A stretch of DNA of 64,000 nucleotides, from positions 930,001 to 994,000 of the forward strand of contig NZ_CP162010.1 in the NCBI RefSeq assembly GCF_041734645.1, written 5' to 3'. The stretch is from Rodentibacter sp901420285 (GTDB taxonomy: Bacteria; Pseudomonadota; Gammaproteobacteria; Enterobacterales; Pasteurellaceae). The notes beneath the pieces are model-generated. The model had not been told where the DNA came from. It saw nothing but the letters and a program-made list of their open reading frames with translations, and did not search any database. Within the stretch, counting starts at the first letter, position 1. Each line of letters begins with the position of its first letter. A program made the position numbers and the translations under genes. Below are positions 15,494 to 24,044 of this stretch, one piece after another.

Positions 15494-16171
15494 ATGCGAA
15501 TTTTATTAATTGAAGATGATGCCCTAATCGGTAACGGGTTACAAATTGGATTAAGTCAATCCGGTTTTGTTGTCGATTGGTTTACCGACGGGAAAGCCGG
15601 TGCGCAAGCACTTGATTCGGCGCCTTATGACGCGGTGGTATTGGATCTGACTTTGCCTAAAATGGACGGATTAGAGGTATTACAACAATGGCGGGCCAAT
15701 AATCAAACTGTGCCTGTGCTTATTTTAACGGCTCGAGATACCTTAGATGAACGAGTAAAAGGCTTGCAGAAAGGCGCCGACGATTATCTTTGCAAGCCTT
15801 TTGCATTAGCTGAAGTAGCCGCGCGTCTGCAGGCTTTAATTCGTCGTAGTTGTGGACATAGTGCGGCGCGATTAAACCACTTGAATGTGGTTCTGGATCA
15901 AAATCAGCACCGCATTGAACTGAACGGCAAAGCGCTTTCTTTAACCGCCAGAGAATATAAATTGCTCGAGTTATTTATGCTAAACAAAGATCGCGTGCTT
16001 TCGCGTTCCGTGATTGAAGAAAAATTATCTACTTGGGATGAAGATATTAGTAGTGCCGCCTTGGATGTGCATATTTATAATCTTCGTCAAAAATTGGGTA
16101 AAGGATTTATCCGTACCGTTCACGGTGTGGGTTATACGTTGGGACAGGAAAATGGCGAAGAAAAGTCTTAA
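15494..16171 (+). CDS. qseB: Response regulator QseB
   Basis: 225 residues, OmpR/PhoB type. The receiver domain (1-115) has acidic residues in IEDDA, phosphorylation site Asp in VVLDLTLP, Thr in LILTARD and Lys in CKPF. The C-terminal winged helix (about 125-220) ends VDIHIYNLRQKL-like (ALDVHIYNLRQKL) and RTVHGVGYTLG. It pairs with the downstream kinase, whose start codon overlaps its 3' end by 20 bases. The adjacent ygiW box is the expected target. It contains an AGCACCGCATTGAA motif at 15905-15918, encoding HRIEL. Confidence 0.93.
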   Translation: MRILLIEDDALIGNGLQIGLSQSGFVVDWFTDGKAGAQALDSAPYDAVVLDLTLPKMDGLEVLQQWRANNQTVPVLILTARDTLDERVKGLQKGADDYLCKPFALAEVAARLQALIRRSCGHSAARLNHLNVVLDQNQHRIELNGKALSLTAREYKLLELFMLNKDRVLSRSVIEEKLSTWDEDISSAALDVHIYNLRQKLGKGFIRTVHGVGYTLGQENGEEKS

Positions 16172-17525
16172 TTTTCGTTTGATGCTAATCTTATCTGCGA
16201 CTTCGTGTTTAATTTGGCTTATCGCAACAGGCGTCGCTTGGCTGCAAACGAAGAAAGAAGTCAATGATGTATTTGATGCGCAACAAATCCTTTTTGCCGA
16301 ACGCTTGGCAAGTTCTGATTTGGAACATTTGTTATTAAACCGGTCAACGGATTCCCATTACGGTGGTTTTAAGCCTTATAAAAGGCATTATGATGACGAT
16401 GCGCTGGCTTTTGCGGTTTTTACTAAGGAAGGAAAACGCGTATTGAGCGACGGCGATAACGGCGACAGATTTATTTTTGAAGCGAAAATCGGCTTCAGTC
16501 AAAATCAAATTGAAGGTGATGACGATGATTGGCGATTATTTTGGCAACCCGTCGGAAGCGGCAATTTAATCGTCGTCGTGGGGCAAGAGTTGGAATACCG
16601 TGAAGAATTGGTCAATCAAATGATTTTCGGCCAAATGTGGATTTGGTTTACCGGTTTGCCACTTTTGTTAGGAATTTTGGCATGGTTTATTCGAAGAGAA
16701 CTGATGCCGTTAAAACACCTAAGTCGAGAACTTCAACAACGACGGCCGGACGATGTTTCGTTGCTTAAAACGACACGAATTCAGACGGAAATTTTACCTT
16801 TAGTTCAAAATTTAAATCAATTTTTAGGGCGTACATCGGCAATGTTGCAAAGAGAACGACGCTTTATTTCCGATGCAGCACACGAATTGCGCAGTCCGCT
16901 TGCGGCATTACGTATTCAAACGGAAGTGGCGCAACTTGCCGGTGATGATGAAAAAATACGCGCTCAGGCATTGCTCAATTTAACTCAAGGCATAGATCGC
17001 GCTACCCAATTAATCGAACAGCTTTTAATGTTGTCCCGCTTGGACAATTTACAGGAATTGGAAGGTGTTGCGCCGATAAATTGGCAAGCAACGATTTCTT
17101 CTTTAATTGGCGAGCTTTATTTCAATGCGCAAAAATACGACATTGAGTTAATTTTTGAAGAGAAAGGCATTCCGCCTCATCTTAACGGGCAGCCGCTTTT
17201 GATTTATCAAATGTTGAGAAATATTATTGATAATGCGATTAAATATGCGAAATCCGGCGCTTATGTGAAAATAATTTTAACGAAAGATCATATCGTGATA
17301 GAAGATAACGGTGGCGGCGTATCGGAAACCGATTTGATGCAATTGGGACAACGTTTTTATCGACCCGCGGGACAAAATGAAAAGGGAAGCGGGCTGGGAT
17401 TATCAATCGTTTTTCGCATTGCCGAATTACATCGTTTTAAGGTTCGTTTAGAAAATGTTACGGCTAGCGGCAAGGTGATGGGTTTTAAAGTTGTCATTTC
17501 ATTAAATTCCTTCGACGCAAAATAA
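16152..17525 (+). CDS. qseC: Sensor histidine kinase QseC
   Basis: 457 residues from the ATG at 16152 (MAKKSLNFRLMLILSATSCL). The longer frame to 16014 lies inside qseB and lacks a start signal. It has an N-terminal membrane segment (about 10-28), a periplasmic sensor domain, a second membrane segment (about 160-180), the H-box FISDAAHELRSPLAALR, the N-box MLRNIIDNAIKYA and the G-box GSGLGLSIVF. It phosphorylates QseB. QseC homologues respond to catecholamines, quinone autoinducers or iron, but the signal here is not visible from sequence. Confidence 0.93.
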   Translation: MAKKSLNFRLMLILSATSCLIWLIATGVAWLQTKKEVNDVFDAQQILFAERLASSDLEHLLLNRSTDSHYGGFKPYKRHYDDDALAFAVFTKEGKRVLSDGDNGDRFIFEAKIGFSQNQIEGDDDDWRLFWQPVGSGNLIVVVGQELEYREELVNQMIFGQMWIWFTGLPLLLGILAWFIRRELMPLKHLSRELQQRRPDDVSLLKTTRIQTEILPLVQNLNQFLGRTSAMLQRERRFISDAAHELRSPLAALRIQTEVAQLAGDDEKIRAQALLNLTQGIDRATQLIEQLLMLSRLDNLQELEGVAPINWQATISSLIGELYFNAQKYDIELIFEEKGIPPHLNGQPLLIYQMLRNIIDNAIKYAKSGAYVKIILTKDHIVIEDNGGGVSETDLMQLGQRFYRPAGQNEKGSGLGLSIVFRIAELHRFKVRLENVTASGKVMGFKVVISLNSFDAK

Positions 17526-17706
17526 TCAGCGTTTTATTTGCCCATTCGTGCGTTATTTTGCGGGCGTTCAATGCGGTGCTCTCGGAGGAGTTAAACATTT
17601 TTCCGTAATTGAGTGAGCGGCGCTAAGTTGAAAGATAAAAATAAATCCGTACAATAGCGAACCTTTTTTAGGAACGGTCGTAATCTGAACGGTTGGAGTG
17701 GAAATA

Positions 17707-18417
17707 ATGAATGCGAGCTTTCGCGCCTATGTTGATCAACTAAGAGACGTGCATAAAGATAGTAGAGTTTATAAATTTAGTTATCAAGGGCGGGATTTTT
17801 GGTTGAAACAGCCGGAAAAACTGTCCGGCATTTGGTTGCTGTTAAAACCGAATCCGAAACAATCGTTTATCAATGAATTGCACGTGTTGCTTGATTTAGC
17901 GCGACAACAAGCGCCAGTGCCCAATGTGGTTTATTACGGCGATGATTTTTTTGTACTGGAGGATGCGGGTTTTAGCATTTCTCATTGGATGGACGAGCCG
18001 GCACTTTCGCAGGCACAAAAATTTCGTATTTTGTCCGATGCAGCCCAAGCGCTGATCGACTTACATCAGCGGGGGCTTGTGCACGGACGTCCGGCGGTAC
18101 GTGATATTACGTGGAATAACGGCAAAATTACGTTTTTAGATTTTGAATCTCGTTCGAACAGTCAAAATAACGATTGGTTAATAACGCGTGATACATTATT
18201 TTTTTTCAATAGTTTGTGCCGTGAAGATTCCATTTCCGACCGCCTGATAACGGAAATTGTCACTTATTATCAAGCCCATTGTAATGGGAGAAATTGGGCG
18301 ATAATGATCAATTATTTAACTCGTTTTCGTTGGCTCTATTATTTATTTTTTCCTTTCAAACCCTTCGCAAAAAAAGATTTAATTGCAATTTATCGTTTGT
18401 TTGAACTTATTCATTAA
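17707..18417 (+). CDS. WaaP/Kdo-kinase-like protein kinase fold protein
   Basis: About 236 residues from the ATG at 17707 (GGAG ribosome binding site 8 bases upstream). A GTG nine bases earlier is less likely. The catalytic loop HGRPAVRDITWNNGKITFLD followed by FE is the HxD...DFE signature of the lipopolysaccharide kinase (WaaP) and related RIO-like group. An N-terminal lysine (FWLKQ) is the likely ATP contact. It could phosphorylate lipooligosaccharide core sugar or a protein, and the substrate is not evident. The C-terminus has a basic, hydrophobic segment (RFRWLYYLFFPFKPF) suited to membrane contact. Confidence 0.7.
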   Translation: MNASFRAYVDQLRDVHKDSRVYKFSYQGRDFWLKQPEKLSGIWLLLKPNPKQSFINELHVLLDLARQQAPVPNVVYYGDDFFVLEDAGFSISHWMDEPALSQAQKFRILSDAAQALIDLHQRGLVHGRPAVRDITWNNGKITFLDFESRSNSQNNDWLITRDTLFFFNSLCREDSISDRLITEIVTYYQAHCNGRNWAIMINYLTRFRWLYYLFFPFKPFAKKDLIAIYRLFELIH

Positions 18418-18428
18418 AAGGAAGCACC

Positions 18429-18563
18429 ATGAAAAAAATCTTTTCTGTTTTAGTATTGTCGGCTTTTTTAGTCGCTTGTTCGTTTGGTGGTGGCATCGGC
18501 GTCGGAGGCGGTAGTAACGGCGTGGGCGTCGGTTTGGGTATCGGTACGGGGATGGGTTTTTAA
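18429..18563 (+). CDS. Small glycine-rich lipoprotein
   Basis: 44 residues. The start MKKIFSVLVLSAFLVAC is a lipoprotein signal with lipobox LVAC. The mature part (SFGGGIGVGGGSNGVGVGLG and so on) is almost only Gly, Val, Ser and Ile. It starts 11 bases after the kinase gene with an AAGGA ribosome binding site, so it is probably co-transcribed. It resembles the tiny glycine-rich lipoproteins of other Pasteurellaceae and enteric bacteria, of unknown function. Confidence 0.7.
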   Translation: MKKIFSVLVLSAFLVACSFGGGIGVGGGSNGVGVGLGIGTGMGF

Positions 18564-18649
18564 GTAAAAAACCGCACGTCGTATGTTAACCGCCCAACAA
18601 TACAAAATTTTAAGGTTTCACAAAAGTTTGAAGATTTCGTAAAAATCGC

Positions 18650-18677
18650 TTGATCTTTTGATTTCGCTCATTATAAT
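18650..18677 (+). promoter_or_regulatory. Promoter of the initiator tRNA / rimP operon
   Basis: -35 TTGATC (18650-18655), a 16-base spacer and a perfect -10 TATAAT (18672-18677), followed by a G/C-rich stretch (ACGCCGC) typical of stringently controlled stable RNA promoters. The tRNA begins 17 bases downstream. Confidence 0.8.
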
Positions 18678-18694
18678 ACGCCGCATATTTCGGA

Positions 18695-18771
18695 CGCGGG
18701 GTGGAGCAGCTTGGTAGCTCGTCGGGCTCATAACCCGAAGGCCGTCGGTTCAAATCCGGCCCCCGCAACCA
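18695..18771 (+). tRNA. metY: Initiator tRNA-fMet (CAU)
   Basis: 77 bases, including the encoded CCA. The acceptor stem CGCGGGG/CCCCGCA has the C1-A72 mismatch that marks initiator tRNA. The anticodon loop is CTCATAA with three G-C pairs below it (GGG/CCC), and the T-arm is GTTCAAATC. It lies directly upstream of rimP-nusA-infB, as metY does in E. coli. Confidence 0.97.
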
Positions 18772-18791
18772 ATAACAAGTTCAGTAAAAAG

Positions 18792-18813
18792 AACCCCAAA
18801 TTGGGGTTTTTTT
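18792..18813 (+). terminator. Terminator after the initiator tRNA
   Basis: Stem AACCCCAAATTGGGGTT followed by seven T residues, 20 bases after the tRNA. It separates the tRNA, at least partly, from the rimP operon. The next 230 bases to rimP hold one AGCACCGCATTGAA motif (18953-18966) and no gene. Confidence 0.85.
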
Positions 18814-19040
18814 ATACGAGAAATTTAGAAACTGGGCTTAGGTTCTATGAACCTAACCCTTTTTTTACGCCTGAAATTTAGCGCGGAACAGAAGACTTGG
18901 CTTCTTTAATTTTTAATTATAGAAGAAGTGAAGAACAACGAAGTTGCGAATTAGCACCGCATTGAACCCTATTAAATATCTTCTGCTTGTGCTACCTCCG
19001 TAAGCGGAGCTAAACGAATCATCGATAACAGGAGCGAAAA

Positions 19041-19496
19041 TTGGCTACATTAGAACAAAATTTACACGAAATGTTGCAAGGCGCAGTGGAAGACTTGGGC
19101 TGCGAACTTTGGGGCATTGAATGTCAGCGTACAGGTCGTTTCATGACTGTGCGTATTTTTATCGACAAAGAAGGGGGTGTCAGCGTAGATGATTGTGCCG
19201 ATGTTAGTCGTCAAATCAGTGCGATCTTGGATGTCGAGGATCCGATAGCGGATAAATATAACTTGGAAGTGTCTTCGCCGGGATTAGATCGTCCGTTGTT
19301 CAGTTTAGCTCAATACGGGCGTTACCTGGGGCAAGATATTGCGATTCATCTGCGTATTCCCGTGATGGAGCGACGCAAGTGGCAAGGTAAATTGGAACGC
19401 CTTGAAAACGATATGCTGATCTTGAACGTTGATGGTCAAGAACAGACGTTTGCTTTTGGTAACATTCAAAAAGCGAATGTAGTGGCAAAATTTTAA
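19041..19496 (+). CDS. rimP: Ribosome maturation factor RimP
   Basis: 151 residues starting at TTG (19041) with GGAG 7 bases upstream. No ATG is nearby and the N-terminus (ATLEQNLHEMLQGAVEDLGC) fits the family. The motif VSSPGLDRPL at about 79-88 is diagnostic. It helps assemble the 30S subunit. First protein gene of the rimP-nusA-infB-rbfA-truB operon. Confidence 0.95.
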   Translation: MATLEQNLHEMLQGAVEDLGCELWGIECQRTGRFMTVRIFIDKEGGVSVDDCADVSRQISAILDVEDPIADKYNLEVSSPGLDRPLFSLAQYGRYLGQDIAIHLRIPVMERRKWQGKLERLENDMLILNVDGQEQTFAFGNIQKANVVAKF

Positions 19497-19513
19497 AAAG
19501 GAGAAAAAGAAAA

Positions 19514-21001
19514 ATGAGTAAAGAAATTTTATTGGCGGCGGAAGCGGTATCTAACGAGAAGTTATTACCGCGTGAGAAAATTTTTGAAGCGTTAGAGAGT
19601 GCGATTGCGCTTTCTACTAAGAAAAAATACGAATACGAAACCGATATTCGCGTTTCAATTAATCCGAAAACCGGTGAATTCGACACTTTCCGTCGTTGGT
19701 TAGTGGTGGACGAAGTAAAAGTGCCGACCAAAGAAATAACTTTGGAAGCAGCACAATTTGAAGATCCGGCTATTCAACTCGGTGATTATGTGGAAGATCA
19801 AATCGAATCTATCGCTTTCGACCGCATCGCAATGCAAACTGCACGTCAAGTGATCAGCACTAAAATTCGTGAAGCGGAACGCGCTAAAGTCGTCGAACAA
19901 TTCCTTTCCGAAGAAGGCAAAATTGTTACCGGCACGGTGAAAAAAGTAAATCGCGACAGCATTATTTTAGACTTAGGTAACAAGGCCGAAGCCGTGATTA
20001 TGCGCGAGGATATGTTGCCGCGTGAAAATTTTCGGCCGGGCGATCGCGTTCGTGGCGTACTTTATAAAGTTAATCCGGAAAGCAAAACCTTTCAATTATT
20101 TGTCACCCGTGCAAAACCTGAAATGTTGATTGAATTATTCCGCATCGAAGTGCCGGAAATTGGTGAGGAAATGATTGAAATCCGCGGTGCTGCACGTGAT
20201 CCGGGAGCTCGTGCAAAAATCGCGGTAAAATCAAACGACAAGCGTATCGATCCGGTAGGCGCTTGCGTCGGTATGCGTGGCGCACGTGTTCAAGCGATCA
20301 CTAATGAATTGGGCGGCGAACGTATCGATATCGTGCTTTGGGACGACAATCCGGCGCAATTCGTGATTAATGCAATGGCGCCGGCTGATGTTTCTTCCAT
20401 CATCGTAGATGAAGATAATCATTCTATGGATATCGCGGTTGAAGCCGACAATTTGGCGCAAGCCATCGGCCGTAACGGTCAAAACGTACGTTTAGCCACT
20501 CAATTGACCGGTTGGACATTAAACGTGATGACCACCGATGATTTAACGGCAAAACATCAAGCTGAAGACAGAAAAGTGATTGATCTTTTTATGGATAGCT
20601 TAGAGCTTGACGAAGAATTCGCTCAAATTCTGGTGGACGAGGGGTTCACTAATTTAGAAGAAATTGCTTACGTGCCAGTGAGCGAATTAACTGCAATTGA
20701 CGGTTTAGAAGACGAAGATTTGGTTGAAGAACTGCAAACTCGCGCAAAAAATGCAATTACTGCAGCGGCAGTAGCGGAAGAAGAAGTTTTGAAAAAAGCC
20801 AATATTGAAGATGCCTTATTAAATCTTGCCGGGATGAATCGTCATATTGCTTTCAAATTGGCGGAAAAACAAATTACTACCCTTGAAGAACTCGCCGAGC
20901 AGGGGGTTGATGATTTAACGGATATTGAAGAATTAAGTGCTGAACAAGTGGCCGATTTAATTATGGCGGCGCGTAATATCTGTTGGTTCGGCGAAGAGTA
21001 A
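19514..21001 (+). CDS. nusA: Transcription termination/antitermination factor NusA
   Basis: 495 residues. The N-terminal RNA polymerase-binding domain (1-125) is followed by S1 (about 133-200, IVTGTVKKVNRDSIILDLG), KH1 and KH2 (VGACVGMRGARVQAI and AQAIGRNGQNVRLA), and two C-terminal acidic repeats of the gamma-proteobacterial form (about 365-430 and 440-495). It controls pausing, termination and antitermination. 17 bases after rimP, with a GGAG site. Confidence 0.97.
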   Translation: MSKEILLAAEAVSNEKLLPREKIFEALESAIALSTKKKYEYETDIRVSINPKTGEFDTFRRWLVVDEVKVPTKEITLEAAQFEDPAIQLGDYVEDQIESIAFDRIAMQTARQVISTKIREAERAKVVEQFLSEEGKIVTGTVKKVNRDSIILDLGNKAEAVIMREDMLPRENFRPGDRVRGVLYKVNPESKTFQLFVTRAKPEMLIELFRIEVPEIGEEMIEIRGAARDPGARAKIAVKSNDKRIDPVGACVGMRGARVQAITNELGGERIDIVLWDDNPAQFVINAMAPADVSSIIVDEDNHSMDIAVEADNLAQAIGRNGQNVRLATQLTGWTLNVMTTDDLTAKHQAEDRKVIDLFMDSLELDEEFAQILVDEGFTNLEEIAYVPVSELTAIDGLEDEDLVEELQTRAKNAITAAAVAEEEVLKKANIEDALLNLAGMNRHIAFKLAEKQITTLEELAEQGVDDLTDIEELSAEQVADLIMAARNICWFGEE

Positions 21002-21013
21002 GGAGAGTTTAGA

Positions 21014-23545
21014 ATGACTGATGAAGTAAAAAAAACGGATACAGAAGCACCAAAGAAATTAAGTATTCAACGCAGAACTAAGACCACGGTAAGTGCAACG
21101 ACCACAAGTGGTAAAAGCAAAGCGGTGCAAGTGGAAGTACGTAAAAAACGTACGGTTCAGACTGATGCAGCCAAAAAAGAGGAAGAAGCAGCAAAACTAA
21201 AAGCGCAACAAGATGCGGATGCTAAAAAAGCGGAGGCGGAAGAAAAAGCCCGCGTTCAAGCGGAAAAAGTCAAAAAAGAGAAAAAAACGACGGCAGAAAA
21301 AGCTAAAGCACAAGCCAAATCTGTAAAAGCCGCTAATAGTACGGTCGAATCTAAAGCGAAATCTGTTGATCCTGAAAAAGAAAAACGTAAAGCAGAAGAA
21401 GCCGAACTTCGTCGTAAAGCGGAAGAATTAGCTCGCCAAAAAGCCGAGGAACAAGCTCGCCGTGCTGCAGAGGAAGCTAAACGCTATGCGGATTCCGATA
21501 ACTCCGACGATGATTCTTCTTCCGAAGATTATGCCGATTACAATCTAAGCTCAAGATATGCTCTCGAAGCCGAAGATGAAGAGGAGCGTCGTAATGAAAA
21601 TCGCGGTAGAGGCAAAAATAGAGTAGCGAAAACGAAAAAAGGCGGACGCGACGATGACAATAGTAAAAATAACAGAAATGAACGGGAATCCAATCGTAGA
21701 AATCCAAAAGACGGTAAATTAGGTAAAGGTAAAAACGGTAAGAAAGGCGCTGCTTTGCAACAAGCCTTCACCAAACCGGTTCAAGCAGTGAAAGCGGATG
21801 TAATTATCGGCGAAACGATCACTGTTGCCGAGCTTGCCAATAAAATGGCAATCAAGGCTACTGAAATTATTAAAACGATGATGAAAATGGGCGAAATGGT
21901 GACCATTAACCAAGTGCTTGACCAAGAAACCGCACAATTAGTGGCGGAAGAACTAGGGCACAAAGTCATTCTTCGTAACGAAAACGAACTTGAAGAAGCT
22001 GTATTGGGTGATCGTGACGTGAACGCGGAAAAAGTGACCCGAGCGCCGGTTGTCACTATTATGGGCCACGTTGACCACGGTAAAACATCGCTGCTTGATT
22101 ACATTCGTAAAGCTAAAGTGGCAGCTGGCGAAGCGGGTGGGATCACTCAGCACATCGGTGCGTATCACGTTGAAATGGATGACGGCAAAATGATCACCTT
22201 CTTAGATACACCGGGACACGCGGCCTTTACTTCTATGCGTGCGCGTGGTGCGAAAGCAACCGATATTGTGGTTCTCGTAGTAGCTGCCGATGACGGCGTG
22301 ATGCCACAAACCATTGAGGCGATTCAACATGCTAAAGCGGCGGGCGCACCGCTAGTGGTTGCAGTAAATAAAATTGATAAGCCAGAAGCCAATCCTGAAC
22401 GGGTAGAACAAGAATTGTTGCAATACGAAGTCATTTCTGAAAAATTCGGTGGTGAAGTGCAATTTGTACCGGTTTCCGCTAAGAAGGGAACAGGGATTGA
22501 TGAATTGTTAGATGCGATTTTACTTCAATCGGAAGTTTTAGAATTAACTGCCGTAAAAGATGGTATGGCGAGCGGTGTAGTGATCGAGTCTTATCTTGAC
22601 AAAGGTCGAGGTCCGGTTGCAACTATTTTGGTTCAATCCGGTACTTTACACAAAGGGGATATTGTCCTTTGCGGTTTTGAATACGGTCGCGTACGTGCAA
22701 TGCGCGATGAAAATGGTAAAGAAATCAACGAAGCCGGCCCGTCTATTCCGGTGGAAGTGCTTGGACTTTCCGGTGTGCCGGCGGCAGGGGATGAAGCCAC
22801 CGTGGTGCGCGATGAGAAAAAAGCGCGTGAAGTGGCGTTATACCGTCAAGGTAAATTCCGTGAAGTGAAGTTAGCGCGTCAGCAAAAAGCCAAATTAGAA
22901 AATATGTTCAGTAATATGGCGGAAGGTGATGTGGCGGAATTAAACGTTATCGTAAAAGCGGACGTACAAGGTTCCGTAGAAGCCATCGTTCAATCTTTAA
23001 ACGAACTTTCAACAGATGAAGTGAAAGTGAAAGTGGTGGGCTCCGGCGTGGGCGGTATCACCGAAACCGACGCAACTTTAGCAGCTGCGTCTAATGCGAT
23101 TGTTATCGGTTTTAACGTACGTGCCGACGCATCAGCACGTCGCCTGATTGAAGCAGAAAACATCGATTTACGTTATTATTCCATCATTTATGAATTGTTA
23201 AATGAAATCAAAGCGGCAATGAGCGGTATGCTAGAGCCGGAATTCAAACAAGAAATTATTGGCCTTGCTGAAGTGCGTGATGTGTTCCGTCATCCGAAAT
23301 TCGGTGCGATCGCCGGTTGTATGGTGACTGAAGGTGTCGTAAAACGTAACAATCCAATCCGCGTATTACGCGACAACGTAGTTATTTTTGAGGGTGAATT
23401 GGAATCGCTCCGCCGTTTTAAAGACGATGTTGCCGAAGTGCGTAGTAATATGGAATGCGGTATCGGTGTGAAAAACTACAACGACGTGAAAGTCGGTGAC
23501 CAGATTGAGGTGTTCGAAGTCGTTGAGGTTAAACGTTCGATCTAG
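21014..23545 (+). CDS. infB: Translation initiation factor IF-2
   Basis: 843 residues. A long charged Lys/Glu/Ala-rich N-terminal region (about 40-260, likely coiled coil) precedes the G domain, with G1 GHVDHGKTS, G3 DTPGH and G4 NKID, then the two beta-barrel C domains. It delivers initiator tRNA to the ribosome, so its linkage to the initiator tRNA gene is functional as well as conserved. It starts 12 bases after nusA. In-frame internal starts that yield IF-2 isoforms in E. coli were not resolved here. Confidence 0.97.
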   Translation: MTDEVKKTDTEAPKKLSIQRRTKTTVSATTTSGKSKAVQVEVRKKRTVQTDAAKKEEEAAKLKAQQDADAKKAEAEEKARVQAEKVKKEKKTTAEKAKAQAKSVKAANSTVESKAKSVDPEKEKRKAEEAELRRKAEELARQKAEEQARRAAEEAKRYADSDNSDDDSSSEDYADYNLSSRYALEAEDEEERRNENRGRGKNRVAKTKKGGRDDDNSKNNRNERESNRRNPKDGKLGKGKNGKKGAALQQAFTKPVQAVKADVIIGETITVAELANKMAIKATEIIKTMMKMGEMVTINQVLDQETAQLVAEELGHKVILRNENELEEAVLGDRDVNAEKVTRAPVVTIMGHVDHGKTSLLDYIRKAKVAAGEAGGITQHIGAYHVEMDDGKMITFLDTPGHAAFTSMRARGAKATDIVVLVVAADDGVMPQTIEAIQHAKAAGAPLVVAVNKIDKPEANPERVEQELLQYEVISEKFGGEVQFVPVSAKKGTGIDELLDAILLQSEVLELTAVKDGMASGVVIESYLDKGRGPVATILVQSGTLHKGDIVLCGFEYGRVRAMRDENGKEINEAGPSIPVEVLGLSGVPAAGDEATVVRDEKKAREVALYRQGKFREVKLARQQKAKLENMFSNMAEGDVAELNVIVKADVQGSVEAIVQSLNELSTDEVKVKVVGSGVGGITETDATLAAASNAIVIGFNVRADASARRLIEAENIDLRYYSIIYELLNEIKAAMSGMLEPEFKQEIIGLAEVRDVFRHPKFGAIAGCMVTEGVVKRNNPIRVLRDNVVIFEGELESLRRFKDDVAEVRSNMECGIGVKNYNDVKVGDQIEVFEVVEVKRSI

Positions 23546-23565
23546 TTTTAAACGATGATTAATGA

Positions 23566-23597
23566 TTCGGTCTTTACGGGAGTGAAGACCGATTTTG
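23566..23597 (+). terminator. Possible terminator or attenuator after infB
   Basis: Stem TCGGTCTT...AAGACCGA with a 10-base loop, followed by TTTTG. The T tract is short, so partial readthrough into rbfA-truB is expected. Confidence 0.5.
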
Positions 23598-23661
23598 TAT
23601 TATTAAGTCAGGATTTCACCATCGGTGAAACCAGATATTAAAATAAAAATAGAGAAATTCA

Positions 23662-24042
23662 ATGGCTCGAGAATTTAAACGTAGCGACCGTGTCGCGCAA
23701 GAAATCCAAAAAGAAATTGCGGTAATTTTACAACGTGAAGTCAAAGACCCGCGTATTGGCATGGTGACGGTGTCCGATGTGGAAGTGTCTAGTGATTTGG
23801 CGTATGCCAAAGTTTTCGTCACATTCTTATTTGATCACGATGAACAGACGATTACACAAGGCATGAAAGGTTTGGAAAAAGCAGCCCCCTATATTCGCAC
23901 ATTGCTTGGCAAAACGATGCGTTTGCGCATCGTACCGGAGATTCGATTTATTTATGACGAATCGTTGGTTGAAGGAATGCGTATGTCAAATCTTGTTTCT
24001 AACGTCATTCGTGAAGACGAAGCGAAACATAAAGAGGATTAA
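23662..24042 (+). CDS. rbfA: Ribosome-binding factor A
   Basis: 126 residues with the KH-like RbfA pattern (REFKRSDRVAQEIQKEIAVI, VKDPRIGMVTVSDVEVSSDL, AYAKVFVTF, IPEIRF-like VPEIRFIYD). It acts in 16S rRNA 5'-end maturation and cold adaptation. 116 bases after infB and 2 bases before truB. Confidence 0.95.
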   Translation: MAREFKRSDRVAQEIQKEIAVILQREVKDPRIGMVTVSDVEVSSDLAYAKVFVTFLFDHDEQTITQGMKGLEKAAPYIRTLLGKTMRLRIVPEIRFIYDESLVEGMRMSNLVSNVIREDEAKHKED

Positions 24043-24044
24043 TC

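Noticed and set aside
16014..16151. Upstream extension of qseC inside qseB.
   Set aside because: It is an out-of-frame shadow of qseB. The ATG at 16152 starts the normal QseC N-terminus.
21077..21800. Low-complexity Lys/Glu/Ala stretch in infB as a possible insertion.
   Set aside because: It is the normal variable N-terminal region of IF-2.
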